A DNA stretch of 64,000 nt from Diploscapter coronatus (taxonomy: Eukaryota > Nematoda > Chromadorea > Rhabditida > Rhabditidae), in the NCBI GenBank assembly GCA_964036155.1, contig OZ038422.1:35921201-35985200 (forward strand). Direction: 5' to 3'. Both the position numbers and the translations under genes were made by a program. The notes below the pieces were generated by a model, which saw only the letters and a program-made list of their open reading frames with translations, was not told where the DNA came from and did not search any database. Shown here in pieces: positions 1 through 12,445 of this stretch. Numbering within the stretch: the first letter of the stretch is position 1; the number at the start of each line of letters is the position of its first letter.

Positions 1-44
1 TCGTGATGGTAATAGCAGCTTTCTAGGGAATCTGAACAACTCAC

Positions 45-231
45 GTGTGTTAGATATAGCATTGCAGGCGTTTCTGAGGAAGACGGCCAACCCCTTGGGC
101 GAGTCGACTTCCCGCAGCTGGCCGTAGAGACTGTCGTACGAAGGGGGTGCGTCGAACACGTTGCGCTGTGCCTCCTCGTAGCTCGGAGGATTGTAGTCCT
201 GGTTCTGACTGGGAGCGGATGGGTAAGCCAT
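45..231 (-). CDS. PPxY-motif protein, first exon only (TMEM272-like?)
   Basis: The first coding exon starts with ATG at 231 and ends at a GTGAGT donor after 45, so the rest of the gene lies beyond the left edge. It encodes about 62 residues. The N-terminal part is rich in Pro, Gln and Ser and has two PPSY motifs (PPSYEEA and PPSYDSLYG), the PPxY type bound by WW-domain ubiquitin ligases of the Nedd4 family. The PPSYDSLYG stretch followed by an acidic and then hydrophobic segment resembles the cytoplasmic N-terminus of small tetraspan TMEM272-like proteins. No membrane segment is visible in this exon, so that assignment is only a suggestion. The exon is GC-rich relative to its flanks and clearly coding. 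Confidence 0.5.
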
Positions 232-307
232 TCTTAAACTATGAGATTGAATAAATAACAAATGGCAGTTGGTACATGTCGTAATGACGGAATGCTTCTC
301 ATTTATA

Positions 308-458
308 TCGCTGATTAGAGAGAAAGTCGATATTCATGAGACAGCAATTCGAAATCGAATTTGGACACGAAATAGTGAGTCGCGTAGAAGACATTGAAGA
401 GAAGCGAGACGAGTGGCGCAATTTTTGGGTATCAACGCGTTCTCTCCCAATCAATAGT
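308..458. mobile_element. Inverted-repeat element, family A copy 1 (MITE-like)
   Basis: The left end near 309-335 (CTGATTAGAGAGAA core) is the inverse of 437-457 (TTCTCTCCCAATCA core). The body, including GAAATAGTGAGTCGCG near 370-387, recurs in inverted orientation at 46083-46213. Two copies with the same ends and body mark it as a small non-autonomous element. No transposase is encoded. Confidence 0.6.
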
Positions 459-495
459 GCCCAATTCTTATCAATTTCTATGGAGTTACTCCAAT

Positions 496-653
496 CGGTT
501 CGTACTAAAATTCACAATCTCGCAACGACGAGAATATTACTTCGCAACAGCGCCCATTTTCGGGCATTTTTCGCCCTTGGAAGGCAGAGAAAAGGCGGCT
601 GATGCAAAGTAGTATTCTAAACCCGATGAGGACGGTGAGTTTTAGTACGAACC
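496..653. repeat. Short inverted-repeat element
   Basis: About 19 bases at 496-514 (GGTTCGTACTAAAA core) are repeated inverted at 635-653 (TTTTAGTACGAACC core), enclosing about 120 bases. This is the typical layout of a small terminal-inverted-repeat element. No second copy of these ends was seen in the window. Confidence 0.5.
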
Positions 654-715
654 CTCCCATTCCGTCACTATGTCATTTACAGGTTGTCATTAGATAGGCA
701 ACTTGGAAACTACAA

Positions 716-778
716 GGCGTACTAGCATGTGAAATTAGGATAGACTAGATTTCCTAAGTAATTCACATGTAGTACGCC
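716..778. ncRNA. Foldback hairpin, miRNA-precursor-like
   Basis: Positions 716-740 pair with 752-778, leaving a loop of about 11 bases and one small asymmetric bulge, roughly 24 paired positions in about 63 nt. Size and shape fit a nematode pre-miRNA. A very short foldback transposon remnant would look the same. It lies outside any gene, downstream of EAPP. Expression cannot be judged from sequence. Confidence 0.3.
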
Positions 779-1272
779 CATTTGTTTCCTAAATAACCAA
801 AAATCAATCAAATATCAAAATAAGTCAGATAATCAATGGTTTTAACCATCTATAGTCATAGTCAATTCAGAAAAAAACGACTCTTTATTCATGACCTAAA
901 AGTTTCAAAGATAAAATGTTCTCTGAGTGAAAGGAATGATTTTCCAAAACAAAAGGCAACACCGAAGGATTTCAACCTTAGATTTGTGATTTCTGAAAGT
1001 TGAGACAGTGAAATTATGCTGAAAATAATAAGGGAATGGTCGATGAAAATTCTTGATAACTATTTGTAAAAAAATTGATGGAGAAAAACATCGGTGACAA
1101 GAAAGAGCTCATCAAAAGCGGAAGTTTGCCTGGATAAAATCACTTTCTTACAGAATACAAGTCATATGACCATTTATCTGCAAGAAAAGCTTATCAGTAG
1201 ATGAGCCAGGATAAAACATATTCCGTTGAGGATGAATTTGGTTCAGGTCATTTTCCTCACAAGAGTCGAGTC

Positions 1273-4200
1273 TTATGAATATCCAGCGAGCACATTGAAG
1301 AAGTGGAAAACCTCGTCCTGATCCATGACGGCCACGTTCGTGTCGCACACTGCGCACTTCACCGGCTGGAATACATCTTCGGGGGAGGCCTACAATATTT
1401 CAAATTAAAATAATAAGTATAAAATCAGTAATTATGCATGAATTGGATGTCTTAAAACGCCTCATTGGTTGATTTGAAATAAATCATCACAAAATTTGAA
1501 GAATGAAAGATGTGCTGCAGAGATTCCAAACAATTAAATGAGTTTTAAGTCGTTTCCTCCAACTTAATTTATCTCTTTACTTCGCTAAAAATAATTATAT
1601 TTTCATAATCGAATTAGGTGCATTTCCGCTTATTCACCTCCATGATAGCAATACCGCTTTTCTTCATCTTCTGGCGAATTTTTCGCTTCTCTTTGCCCGT
1701 TTTTTCGATCGTCAATTTCTCCTCCTCCACTTTGCAGTTTTCGACGAACATCGCTCTGAAAGTGCGGATTTTTAAAAATATTTTAACACAGATTTTTAAC
1801 AGATGCGAAAATAAATGAATATTTCAGATTCCGAAAATAGGATTTAATTATGATTAACCTTATTCCACTGAATCTATGAAAATGAAGATCATTTTTCGGC
1901 TCGAGGTTATTTCTTGAGAAATTCCAAACAACGAAACTTTCGACTATTATTTGGTCATTCAAAAATAAACAAAGCAACGCTGTATTCAAATTTCGACTTT
2001 CCCAAAAAGTCGACTCTTATCAATCCTTGTTTCAAATTATGATTTTCGAAATGCACCTGTACTGGTCCTTGTAGATCTCGTGTCTCTGACAGTCGCGAGT
2101 GAGGAGCGACATGCAGCCGGGGCACGACAGCACTGCGTCTGTGTCGTTGTCCAGATTTCTGAGCGCATTTTATTATTGATGAATAGAATCGGCTGTGAAC
2201 GCTTCTATCTTACAATTTGAAATAAGCATGTGTCCCAAAGCAAGAAAAGGTGCACATAGTGAGGTGTAGAGAAAGAAATAGCGTTTGAAACGTAAATACT
2301 CATTTCTTTGGGACAGAAGGACTCGCAGTCAGTTAAATCGATATTAACTCTCTTCAAAATACAGTGGCGGGTAAAGTTTGTAAACACAATATTTTAGAAG
2401 CGTTGTCTGGTAAAATCATTTGTCCATGATCAGATTTGGTTGGATAAAATTTGACGCACACATTGAATACGCTAGAATACGTAATCTTGCCAAATTTCAA
2501 ATGGATCTGATCATTGATAAGGCTAAATTGCCATATAAAAATGATCAAGTGTTTCCAAAAGTTTGCTCGACATTGCACCTATTCTTAGTAGACGGTACGT
2601 TATGAAAAGTGGTAAAATCGGAATGAACTTCATCCAATATCAGTCCTGCGTTATAAGAGTTTTTATAAGGAAGATTCATATCCACTTTCCAAACCAATAT
2701 TTCTAAATATATAGAAATTGTTTCGTCCGAAATTCAGTCATGTGAAGTGAGTTAACAACAGAGAACATAAAAGACTGTCTTTTCTTATCCTCGGATTAAA
2801 CATTTCACAATTAATCCAGATACGTTCATAATCCTAAGTTTCAATAATCATTCAAATGGCTTACTTAGCCTTTCCCTGCTTCTGCTTTGAGTCTGCATTG
2901 CCCTTGCCAGTTTTCTCTCCAGCCTGTTGCCCCTTCCTTCTCCTCCTCTCTTCAGCAATCCACCTCTCATTCTCATCGTCCTCATCTTCATCGTAGAATT
3001 CGACTTGCTCCTGGAAATAATGATATTTTTGTTGGACGAATTGTAAATTGCTTATACTCGTGTTTGAGATGAAATTAGGTAAGCAAATAATGTTGTACGG
3101 TGATCGAGGTTCACCGTTATTGATTGAAAGAATTTAGATATTTTGCATAGAATTTCCATTTTTACTTATACCAGATACAAAGTTGCAATGACTTCAGATT
3201 ACTATTTTTAAGGATAAAATTTGTCAATATAAACTTACAGATAAAAGAATAATAAATTCTCACCTTTTTGAAATCTTCAGCGACAATTCGGACTTTGGCC
3301 TTGATGGGGTTATCTTCCTTTTCATCCTCCTTTTCTTCATCTCCACACTCTATTTCTTCATCGTTTTTCTCCAATTTCGGCTTCTTCAGAATCGACTTTT
3401 TCGGCTGAAATATTCAATTTCAATCAGTCAATCAAATTTTTATTAAAAATACGTGTGGCTTTTTGTATTTCACTCCTTAAATTTACTGAAGAAATCGGAA
3501 TAAAACTAAAAAAAATGCATTTCATTCGAGAAATGCTTCATGATTAGCAATTTCGTCAATATCAAATTTAGAAATTTGAAAGAATGAATTACAAAAAGAG
3601 TAAAATTCGTGGATCTAAACTTTTCGTAAGCCACTACTTTCCACTTACCGATTTCTGACTGGCTGATTTGGACGGTTCCTTCGACGATGAAGAAGTTTCG
3701 ATGCCTTCTGAAAGAAGGAATTTGATTATAAAATTTATGATGAAATGAAATTAAAGAGAGGACATTTATAAATCGAGTTAAGAAATCTTCTTGTTATCCA
3801 ACTACAATTTCGTCATTTTCAATAATTAATTAATCAACCATTGACAAAAATGTTGCATTATCGATTTGCAAAAGCACGTTTGGAATAGATTATTGATTTG
3901 AATGAAGACGTAATATAAACGATGAAGGAATGAACAGATGCATAGAAATCGCAGAAAAACAACTATTGAAACGTGTTTTCCCTCGTTCAATTGCAACATT
4001 TCAAGAACGTCTATGATCCTATGCAAATCTAGTGGCGTTGAAATGAGTTTGAAAGAAAAAGAAATGGAATTCTTTACTTTCTTGTTTGAAAATTTCAAAA
4101 ATAATAGACTGCTATTGTTGTGTAATAATTGCCAATCACGAATGGAATGTTCATCAGCGATTTTCAGTATTGTCAACTAGCATAACTAACGTGCTCATAT

Positions 4201-5412
4201 AGATATAATTAGTAGTGAAACTCGTTGCTATTTTTTAACTCTTCATTTGAATGAAAAAAAAGAAAAAAAAAACTCGCCCATCGCATCATCGCTGAATTCC
4301 CCATCCCCTTCCAACGGCGGAGGTCCATCATCGAAATATTTGCTGATCTTCGAAGTCGACGGTTCTTCCTTCACATTTTCGATCATTGCCTTCGAAACGC
4401 CTAAAATAATATCTTTTGAGAATTGCATCTAAGTTTCCATCGGTATTTCTCTATGAAAAAATATTCATTTCAATTTTAAGCCCTAAAAATCAGTCCTTCA
4501 GTGCCTTTCAAATACCTTTGCCTATAAATTTATGACATTTTCCCGTTCATTTGTCGTTAAAAATTTCAAGTTGGGCTAAAAATTTTGGAGACCCAAGATC
4601 GAATTTTCATTGCTATTGAAGACATTTTAGCTCACCAGTCATATTCATGTGCCGATCGGCGTACTCTGCAATGGATAGGTCCAATTCAGTCTCCATGTCG
4701 CACTCGAATTCCGATTGCTCTCTGCGTTTCTGCCCTCTGAAAATGCTATTCTTCGCTATCTTAAAAATATTATGAAATTTAGCGTTGGGGTTATAATGCC
4801 AAATGCAGGGCCGTGCGAAAACCAAAATTTTTAACATTCGAAATTGAAGGAGAATTTTTCGATTTTGAAACCTTCGCACGATCTGGCCAAGAGCATCGAA
4901 AATAATAACCCTGAGTCAACTTAACCCTAGGCATAAAATGGTAATGATACTTAACATTTGAGCTCGAGAATAACTTCTTTGGCTGAGGACTACAAATAAA
5001 GTGATACCTGCCCTCTGCCTGTTCATGCTCTTCCCTGCTGCCTTTTCTCTTCTTCCTCTGCTGATCAATGCCTGCCAATTTTTTCAACTCCTTCTGCAAC
5101 TCATCGTCAGAGCTGAAACAACAATTTTCATTGTTATAAAATCATTTTGAAAATTTAATGAAGATCTTCAAGCGTCGTAGAGCAATTGTTATGCGCTCAT
5201 TGCACGAATCGTTGAAACATCTTTACATATTATTTCTGGTTAGTTGTGATTACATAATTTGGTTTCTAGTAAATATTTGCAGATGACAATTTTTATAGAA
5301 TCATTAAAATATTCTACCTGACGTCGTCATCGGAGTCGTATCGCTCCTGGTTCCAAATTTCGCCTGCATAGTAATCCGCTTCCAGCTTTTCGAAAGGAAC
5401 AAGACGGTCCAT
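1273..5412 (-). CDS. EAPP: E2F-associated phosphoprotein (EAPP)
   Basis: Ten exons: 5318-5412, 5008-5112, 4636-4736, 4278-4400, 3649-3707, 3264-3404, 2865-3010, 2057-2158, 1638-1755 and 1273-1389. All phases close, giving 368 residues. The C-terminal half matches the EAPP family: an acidic stretch, [18 protein letters not shown], then [18 protein letters not shown], a basic run, and [13 protein letters not shown] with [14 protein letters not shown] at the end. The two CxxC pairs look like a zinc-binding unit. The N-terminal half is acidic and Ser-rich (DSDDD, SSDDE), typical of a phosphoprotein. In mammals EAPP is nuclear and interacts with E2F factors. Intron 4 closes in frame only with a GC donor (G|GCGAGT at 4277). 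The gene lies downstream of the OS-9 gene on the same strand, 687 bases away. Confidence 0.88.
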
Positions 5413-6099
5413 TTTGAGCTGAAATTCTAAAAGGTTACCTCAATAAAAATCATATCTTCATAAGATTGAGATATTCCACGGTATAAAACCGAATATTCGT
5501 CAAAAAATAATTTTTTTAAATCCTTAAAATTTTATGCGAAAATTCATTCTATATATTACAAACTCTACCATTTCCATTAAATTGTGACTAGTTAAATCGA
5601 ATATTTTGGCGATTTGAATAATTCCTGCCTAATTGCGAAAAATACGGAAAATCATGAATAAACACGAAGAAGATAAAGCTCGCTTTAAAAATTGCCTATG
5701 TGATTTGGAAAAATTACTTCGATGAAATAATGAAAAGAAGTGAAATTAATAAATAAAAACAACAACAAAAACCCGTCGATGAAAAGTCTTGGAATTACGA
5801 ATGAGCAACCCTCACATTAACACAAATTATTATTAACCGTCTGATACAATCAGTTATCAGTGGATAATCAACTCTGAAAAGATTTGTTAAAAGAATGATC
5901 ATTTTTATGATTCTGTAAAGCTAAAACTTACTTTGTTTCAATTTAACAAATTTTGCGAATCATAAAAATAGCTTCAAATAGAACTCTAGAACGGATACAA
6001 TATCTCCATTTTGAAAAAAGAAAAGAAAAAGATACAAATTATGACCTTTCAGAGTCGTCTATCCACCGACAGAAATGGCTTTCTTCATTCCTTCATACT
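5413..6099. other. Spacer between OS-9 and EAPP genes
   Basis: AT-rich sequence of 687 bases on the minus strand between the OS-9 stop and the EAPP start. It should hold the OS-9 3' UTR and the EAPP promoter or outron. I see no exon, repeat or RNA gene in it. Confidence 0.4.
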
Positions 6100-9000
6100 T
6101 CAATCGTTGTCTTCATCCACCACAGTTTCATACGCTCTCTGTCGGTTTTTGGCCTTCAATTCACCTCGAATCTCGTTGAGTTCTTCAGAGAAAAACTCCT
6201 CGATCACGTCCTTCTTCAAATCCTGAAAAAATGATCTTTTATGAAAAAGTTCAGTGTCGAAGTATTGCATCTTTGTCCCTTATTGATTTTCTTCTTCTAG
6301 AACATTTTTTACGCAAAACTTATGAAGTGCTACAAAATGATAGGACAGAATAAAAATGGACAGTGGAGAAACTGATAATAAGAGTCAGGAAAAATTAGTA
6401 GAAAAATCTCGAAATTTCAGGTGATGAAATAATCAAGATATCTCGAAATGGCATGAGTAATAACATGCTCAAATTACTAGTCATCAAGAACAAAAAAACC
6501 CTTTACGAGGCCGTGATTTTTCATTGATAAGCAAATAGAAATGACTATTTTCTTATGCAATACAGTCATAAATTTTGTTCGCAGATGAACGAACCACGCA
6601 GTGATATGAAAGTTATTTTTGCACGTATGTCGAAAATTGAATCAGAAATCGATATTTTATGATTTGCAAGCATCAAAAAATCTTACTGTCTGATTGTCTG
6701 CAGAAAATTAGTAAAAATGCGCGTTTTTAGATCTCCTGCTTTAAAAATTGAGAATTATAAAAAGCAATTGAAGACTCGAACTTTTAAATTTAATTTTTAT
6801 AAAAAGGAGAAAAAACTCACATTCAATTTGAGAAAGTCCGACATATCGTCCAGAGGAACCACCGCGGCTTGAACCTCGATTTTGGCGCCTAAAGTCAAAA
6901 TTTTAATTTTCGTTCTTTAAAATCGATGTCTAAATTCGCAATAACTTCAATTTCTTATTCTAAATTGCAGAAAAAATCGCTTTTCCATCATTTCACTCAA
7001 GATTTGCAGTTTGTTATCGACATTTCTACCAAAATCTGTAATTCAGATAGAAAACGCATAAAACTCAACTTTGTAAAGACACTTTATAATGCCCCCAAAT
7101 GATGTCTACCTTCAATGTTCTGGAATTCCTCCAGCAACTCTTTGGCATCCTTCAGATTCGTGGCGATCGTGAAAATATTGTCCATGTCCTGTCCTTGCAG
7201 TCCGCCCATTTTCTTCATCAGTTCGTTGTATTGATGTTTCGATTCGGTCCTCCTTTCGTCATCCTAAAATACTTAATTTAACTTCCATAAAATCGCTAAT
7301 TTTGCACAAAATATAGCATTTTTCGAAAATGTTCTACTTTAATGAAAAATACAAAAATAAAGCAATTTTGCAAATCGCACTGGAATTACTCATCTATCAG
7401 CGTAGAGTATCATCATTATTTTTCTTTTACTTTTGCGTTCTTGAAATTTTACCAACTTTTGAGAAAAAACATGTTAATAACGAAGAAACCCGACAGAACT
7501 TGCTCACGAATCTCTAACTTTATTTATTTCTTGATTACCAGAATGGACTTTTCGCCAGCGATATCGTCCTCAAAGTACCAGAGGAGTCGTCTCAGCTGCA
7601 GATCCATCGAATAGTCCATGCCTTTCGTCACTTCCTCAAAACATTCCTTTGTTTTCTTAAAACTTCAAAAATCGTGACAAACCTTGACTCCCTCGGCGAT
7701 GGCCTCTTTTGTCATGCTCGGATTCAAGCTTGGGTCCGGATAGATCGAATTTATGTAGCTGAAAATTGAAATTCACGAATGCTTGCTATTGCATAGAAAA
7801 ATAAAATTATTTTAAACCTTAAGAAGAAACTTTTGATAAAAACTTTTTGCAGATAAATCATATACTTCAAAGTGATTTTCTAAAGACTGATAATTTTCCG
7901 AAAATCTCACGTATCGAAGTCCCTGCTGATTTTCTCAGCCCACTCCTTCCTCTCGAGTTTCTGCTTTCTCGTTCGATATTCGTCTTCATCGAATTCGAGG
8001 TCTTCTTCTGGGTGAGGGGCGGGTTTGTAGCTGAAATCAAAAAAATATCCACGACTCTAAAATTTAGACAAAATAATACTAATTCAAAATTTCATCTTAA
8101 AAGATAAAACCTACCCATTGATGACAAAGTTGATGGCGTGTTTGTGGAACATGATGCCGATGTAGGTCTGATAGGCGAAATCGTCCTTGGTCCGCTCCAA
8201 TTCGACTGCCATCATCAGCTTGTTCTTTTCGATTATTCGCTGAAAATTTTTAAAAATCATCTTCATTGATCTTACAAAAATAATCTCAATCAATTTTCGA
8301 TTTCATAAAACATAGTAAAAATAAGATGCTTTCTTAGTTTCCTGGAAGAAACGAACCATCATGATGAGGAATACATAGGAGATCTGTTTCATGTAGTCGT
8401 GCAAATCGAGGATGAACTTCTCGCGAACCTCGGCCTTCTCGTTAAAATCCGCTGTGTTATCGATGTCCTCGCGAACTGCACGGACGAATTCGGCAATTAT
8501 CATGTCCCTGGAAAAAAAAATATTTTTCTTCAGGGTTGCAAATCGTGTACACGATTACACGGCCATAACTACCAGTTAGGCATAAAACGAGAAATAGTAT
8601 GTCTGATGAGGCGAGTAAGAAGCAGAAAATGGAGAGAGAAAATCGTGTGTAAGTTACACGGAATTGTATACAAATTGTGGAAAACTTTGCAATCCTGCTT
8701 TTCTTCACAAAAATCGTTGAAACTTATGACTTGTAGCTACTCAAGAGAATGGGGGAAACGACTTTTCTTCCTGAAGTGAAGGTACCAAATTCAACGAACT
8801 GCGAGAATCAGTTTGGTAAGTGGTGAATTTTGCATAAATTTGCTAGAAGATATTCTTTCATTTATAAATGATTAGTAACTCACCAAAATCCTCCAAAGAA
8901 AGTGTCAGGTTTGATGAATTTTGGCAACAAAGCAAAAGCCCTATCGTATTCGTAGAGTTTGTGACCGAAAACCCGTCTGATCCAGAACGGGACCAGATTC

Positions 9001-12000
9001 GACATTTGGTCGATCAGCTGAAAATTCATTTTGAAACAAGACGAGTTGATAGTTTTGATTCGAAATCCCATTAGAAACCATCACGAAAACTAATTGTAAA
9101 TGAAAAAAACTCACATGGTCCTCCCTCAGATATTTGTACTTGATCTTGTCAAAATTGAACGTCTTTCCCTGTCTGTATTTCAGGTCGAAGTTGCTCATCA
9201 CCACGGGGATGTCGCTCAATTCTCCAGTCGTCAGTTTCTCCACGAGTCCGTTTCGGCCCTGAAAATTTGAATTTTCACAGGAAATTTTATATGCGAGATA
9301 GAAAGCCACAAATTAATTTCATTTTTCGTTCAAACCCAAATCTTTGAAAACTAAGAAGACAAAAAAACTTACAAAGACGTATCGCAGCACGGGTGGATAG
9401 TGGCTTTTGTCCCATCTCGGATCGTGAAAGTAGTACCACAGATTGCCTCTGTCCTCGTGCTTCTCGGAATTATAATCGACTGAAAACAAAAAAGCAAAAT
9501 TTCTACTTTTCTCTTGATGCCCTATTCAAATATGCCAATAAGATCATTCAAAGGAACAAAGCTGAAAATAACAAATTTGGATGTTTCAAAATCAAATTTG
9601 CAATGCGAGTGGTGATTGTTCAAAAAGTTTAGTCTTACTGTAAGCCGACATGTATGCGGTGTCGTCATCAGTTTCTTCGACGAGTTCGGCAAAAGTCGCC
9701 TCCATTTTCGAGGTGCGCTCTTTCCCAGTTGCAGCTGAAAAATTACAAGGAGAAATTAGCATAAGGCAAAAATTTCAACCTTCCCAAGTAGTGATGAACA
9801 TTTCCGTCTTCAGTTTCACCAATTCCTCATTCAGCTTCTTGCGGATTTGAGATCGCTGCTCCTGAAAAACCATTTGAATTATTGGCAAAAACAATTTCAT
9901 TTGACGATAAAGATGAAAATGTTCGAAAAAATGATAATTTTTTTAAAAATCTACTCATCAAATGGGAAAAATATCAACATCAAATTTGTCAAAAGATCAT
10001 TTCTACTTTGACTTACATAGGGAGTGATGTAGAGTTCCGTCCTGATCATTGCTGATCTGCGTCTTTCTGCGCTTTTTACCGCTTCTTTCAAATCTTTCAG
10101 CGAATGCTTCACTTCAGACTGAAAATGAAATTTCCTTCTTCTTCAAAATAGCGAAATTCTAACCATTCTCTTTTGTTTTTCAGTGACTTTGTCGAGATAT
10201 TTCAGTGCAGCCGATTCGGAAATGTACGGCTTGCAGACAATGTTTCGGGCATTTCTCTGAAAAGTCATAAATTTTAAAAATTTTCAATTATTTTAGGCAT
10301 CTTATCCTCTGAATAATCAGGGAGAAAGGGAAAGATACTTCAAACCAGCAAAACTTTGATAATTTATTAAAAAGTGGGAGCGATAGAAATGCAAACCTGT
10401 CCAGGAGGAACGAATTCCTTGAGGGAGCACAGGGAGCCGACCTTGACAGTGATGCGATATTCACAGCTTTTGAACTCGTCAATCATGTCGATGTAAGCTT
10501 CGGAAGTCGAGAGCAAGGGGTCGCATTCGTACTGAAAATGGGACATTTCTGTTGCGTTACCATTTTCAATCGCTTTGAATATGACAATTTTATTGATAGG
10601 AATTTCTTACTGCTCTCGTTTTCACCGATAAATGAATAAAATGCAAAAAGGCTACTTGGCTTTTTCGCGACTTCGTTACCCAACGAAATAGCGTGTTGAG
10701 ATAGGATAGGGTTGGGATTGTAGGAGAACGTTCTCTCGTTTTTACACACTATTTCGTCGGGTCGCGAAAAATCCAGATTGTCCAAAGAAATGGTTCCCAA
10801 GTTAATCTAGCAAATGAAATAAGTTAATTTTTAAATAAACGAGAATGTTCAGAATCATCAAATAATTCATCTTTGAAAGTTATCACTTTTTTCTCAAAAT
10901 AAAAAATCCTACTCGGATAATCGCCTTCCTTGGTTTTTCCATGTCGGGAAGATCACATTTCGTTCCACCTTCGTAGACCTCTTCAACATACATCAACTGC
11001 TCCGTTGTTGAATGCTGGAAATCAAGAATTTCAACATTGTCGACTCGAAAATAGAATATTGCTCGTCAACAAGGCATGAAAGACAACGAGATTATTTTAT
11101 AATTGACGGGTTGATTTGACCACAAACAGAATGTGTTTTGTGAAAGCTTCATGTTTTCTCTGGTTTGCCGCTAATAAAGAGAATCTACCTACCGTATATT
11201 CTGGCATGTTGTATTTTCCAGCGAATATCCCGAGCGAGTTTTCGACCTGGTCGGCCTCATTCTTGGCCCCATGCCTCTGCCTGACTACTTTCCCGTTGCA
11301 AACCTCGTAACTCCACCAGCCCGTGTTCTGAAACCAATTCCCTCTAATTTCCCGGTAAATTACGTCGTTCAACCAATTATCAAAATCAATAATTAATCGA
11401 ATTTTCTGATTTTATGAAATTTTAGAATTCTTTGGCTGAATTTCACGAAGTTAGAAAATTTTCAAAAACCGACCTTTTCAATGCACTTTTTGATGTAGAA
11501 ACTGGCAGCGACGACTTCTGACAGGTATTTTGGATTGTAGCTCTGCACCAGCGTCTCGTCGTCCTCGGGCACTCGACTCGGCAAGTGACACGCGAATTTC
11601 TGCCCGGTCTTCGAGGTCAGAATCGCGTATTTCACATCGTCTGGCTAAATTTAGAAAAAAAAAAATATACAATTCTCAAAACAGTTAATTGTGATTGCGA
11701 ATATGCATTCCATATCGCGTTCATACACTCCGCTTACGCTCGCGTGAGCAGAGTATGAGCACACTCTAATTCTACGGACAGATGTCAGATAATAAAGAAA
11801 AATGAAACCGTTATGGGAAGATTAAAAAGAGAGTGAACAAACTTTAGGGATGGATTGTAGGATCTCGTTGCGCAATTTTTCCAGTTCCTGTTCTCCATAG
11901 TTGTCGATGTTTTTTTCCGAGTCAATTCCAATCGGGGTTGATTCGATCTCCAATTCATAGTTGATGTCGCTTAAATTCACTTCTTTAATTCGAAAGAACA

Positions 12001-12445
12001 ATGCTCTTGCGATTAGAAGATTTATACAAACAACTGGAAGAATCTTCGGAATTCCTTGAATTCGCGAGGAATGCAAAATTAATTTCTAGCGACTTATTCA
12101 GGAGAAATTTCCACAACTCTATAGTTCTCCGAACAACCATTTTCAAACCACGATATCACATGAGCCTCCTCTGATCTCCAACTATTCCTAGCTGTAACCT
12201 CCATCCAGTTTCCGAATACTAGCATTTTGATTATGGAGGATGGAGGATGAATGTGGAGGTTAAAAGGGGTGGAAATTACGAAAGACATAATTATCAAGTT
12301 TCGAAAATTATTAACAAACGAAAAATCCCTACCGTAACTCGCTGATGTCGAAAATGCCCGTGTGACTGAGGGAGACGAGTGACAGCAGGAGAAGCAGACT
12401 GAATTGACCTTCGAACTGCCGATTTGGATGCAGCAGAAACGTCAT
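6100..12445 (-). CDS. OS9: OS-9-type ER lectin with long C-terminal extension
   Basis: Twenty-one exons, all phases closing, encode 832 residues. Exons in transcript order: 12333-12445, 11843-11969, 11474-11644, 11193-11327, 10913-11014, 10397-10531, 10164-10256, 10017-10118, 9780-9861, 9639-9734, 9373-9479, 9115-9258, 8884-9017, 8312-8507, 8115-8239, 7911-8030, 7683-7758, 7539-7634, 7110-7263, 6821-6888 and 6100-6222. Residues about 15-30 form a Leu-rich signal peptide. An MRH lectin domain spans about 93-262, with the double-Trp motif NTGWWSYEVCNGK, a Gln in VVRQRHG and the C-terminal block SCEYRITV. OS-9 proteins bind trimmed mannose on misfolded glycoproteins in the ER lumen and pass them to the HRD1 ligase. 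The second half (helical, charged, with blocks such as WYYFHDPRWDKSHYPP) extends beyond the mammalian length of about 667. The acceptor before 11969 (TTTAAG) is the least certain. Confidence 0.85.
8531..8705. repeat. Degenerate inverted repeat in OS-9 intron
   Basis: The end sequences CAGGGTTGCAAA near 8531 and TTTGCAATCCTG near 8687 are inverted copies, with weaker similarity around ACACGG inside. It sits in the intron between the OS-9 exons 8312-8507 and 8884-9017. It is probably an old foldback element. Confidence 0.35.
10659..10774. repeat. Inverted-repeat element in OS-9 intron
   Basis: About 30 bases starting at 10659 (CTTTTTCGCGAC, then CCAACGAAATAGCGTGT) are mirrored by ACACACTATTTCGTCGG and GTCGCGAAAAATCC ending at 10774. 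It lies in the intron between OS-9 exons 10397-10531 and 10913-11014. The GC-rich ends stand out from the intron. Confidence 0.55.
11721..11758. repeat. Short GC-rich palindrome in OS-9 intron
   Basis: Near-perfect hairpin: the left half TCATACACTCCGCTTACGC pairs with GCGTGAGCAGAGTATGA and leaves almost no loop. It lies in the intron between OS-9 exons 11474-11644 and 11843-11969. Confidence 0.45.

Larger units (their letters stand above)
232..1272. other. Intergenic gap between the PPxY gene and EAPP
   Basis: No coding exon is supported here. The gap holds two inverted-repeat elements (about 308-458 and 496-653), a strong short hairpin (716-778) and, on the minus strand, an AATAAA signal at 884-889, about 385 bases past the EAPP stop. 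Two overlapping plus-strand open frames at 336-612 lie across the inverted repeats and have no splice context or recognisable product. Confidence 0.5.

Noticed and set aside
336..612. Two overlapping plus-strand open frames of 72-88 codons
   Set aside because: They lie across inverted-repeat elements, have no splice context and encode no recognisable product.
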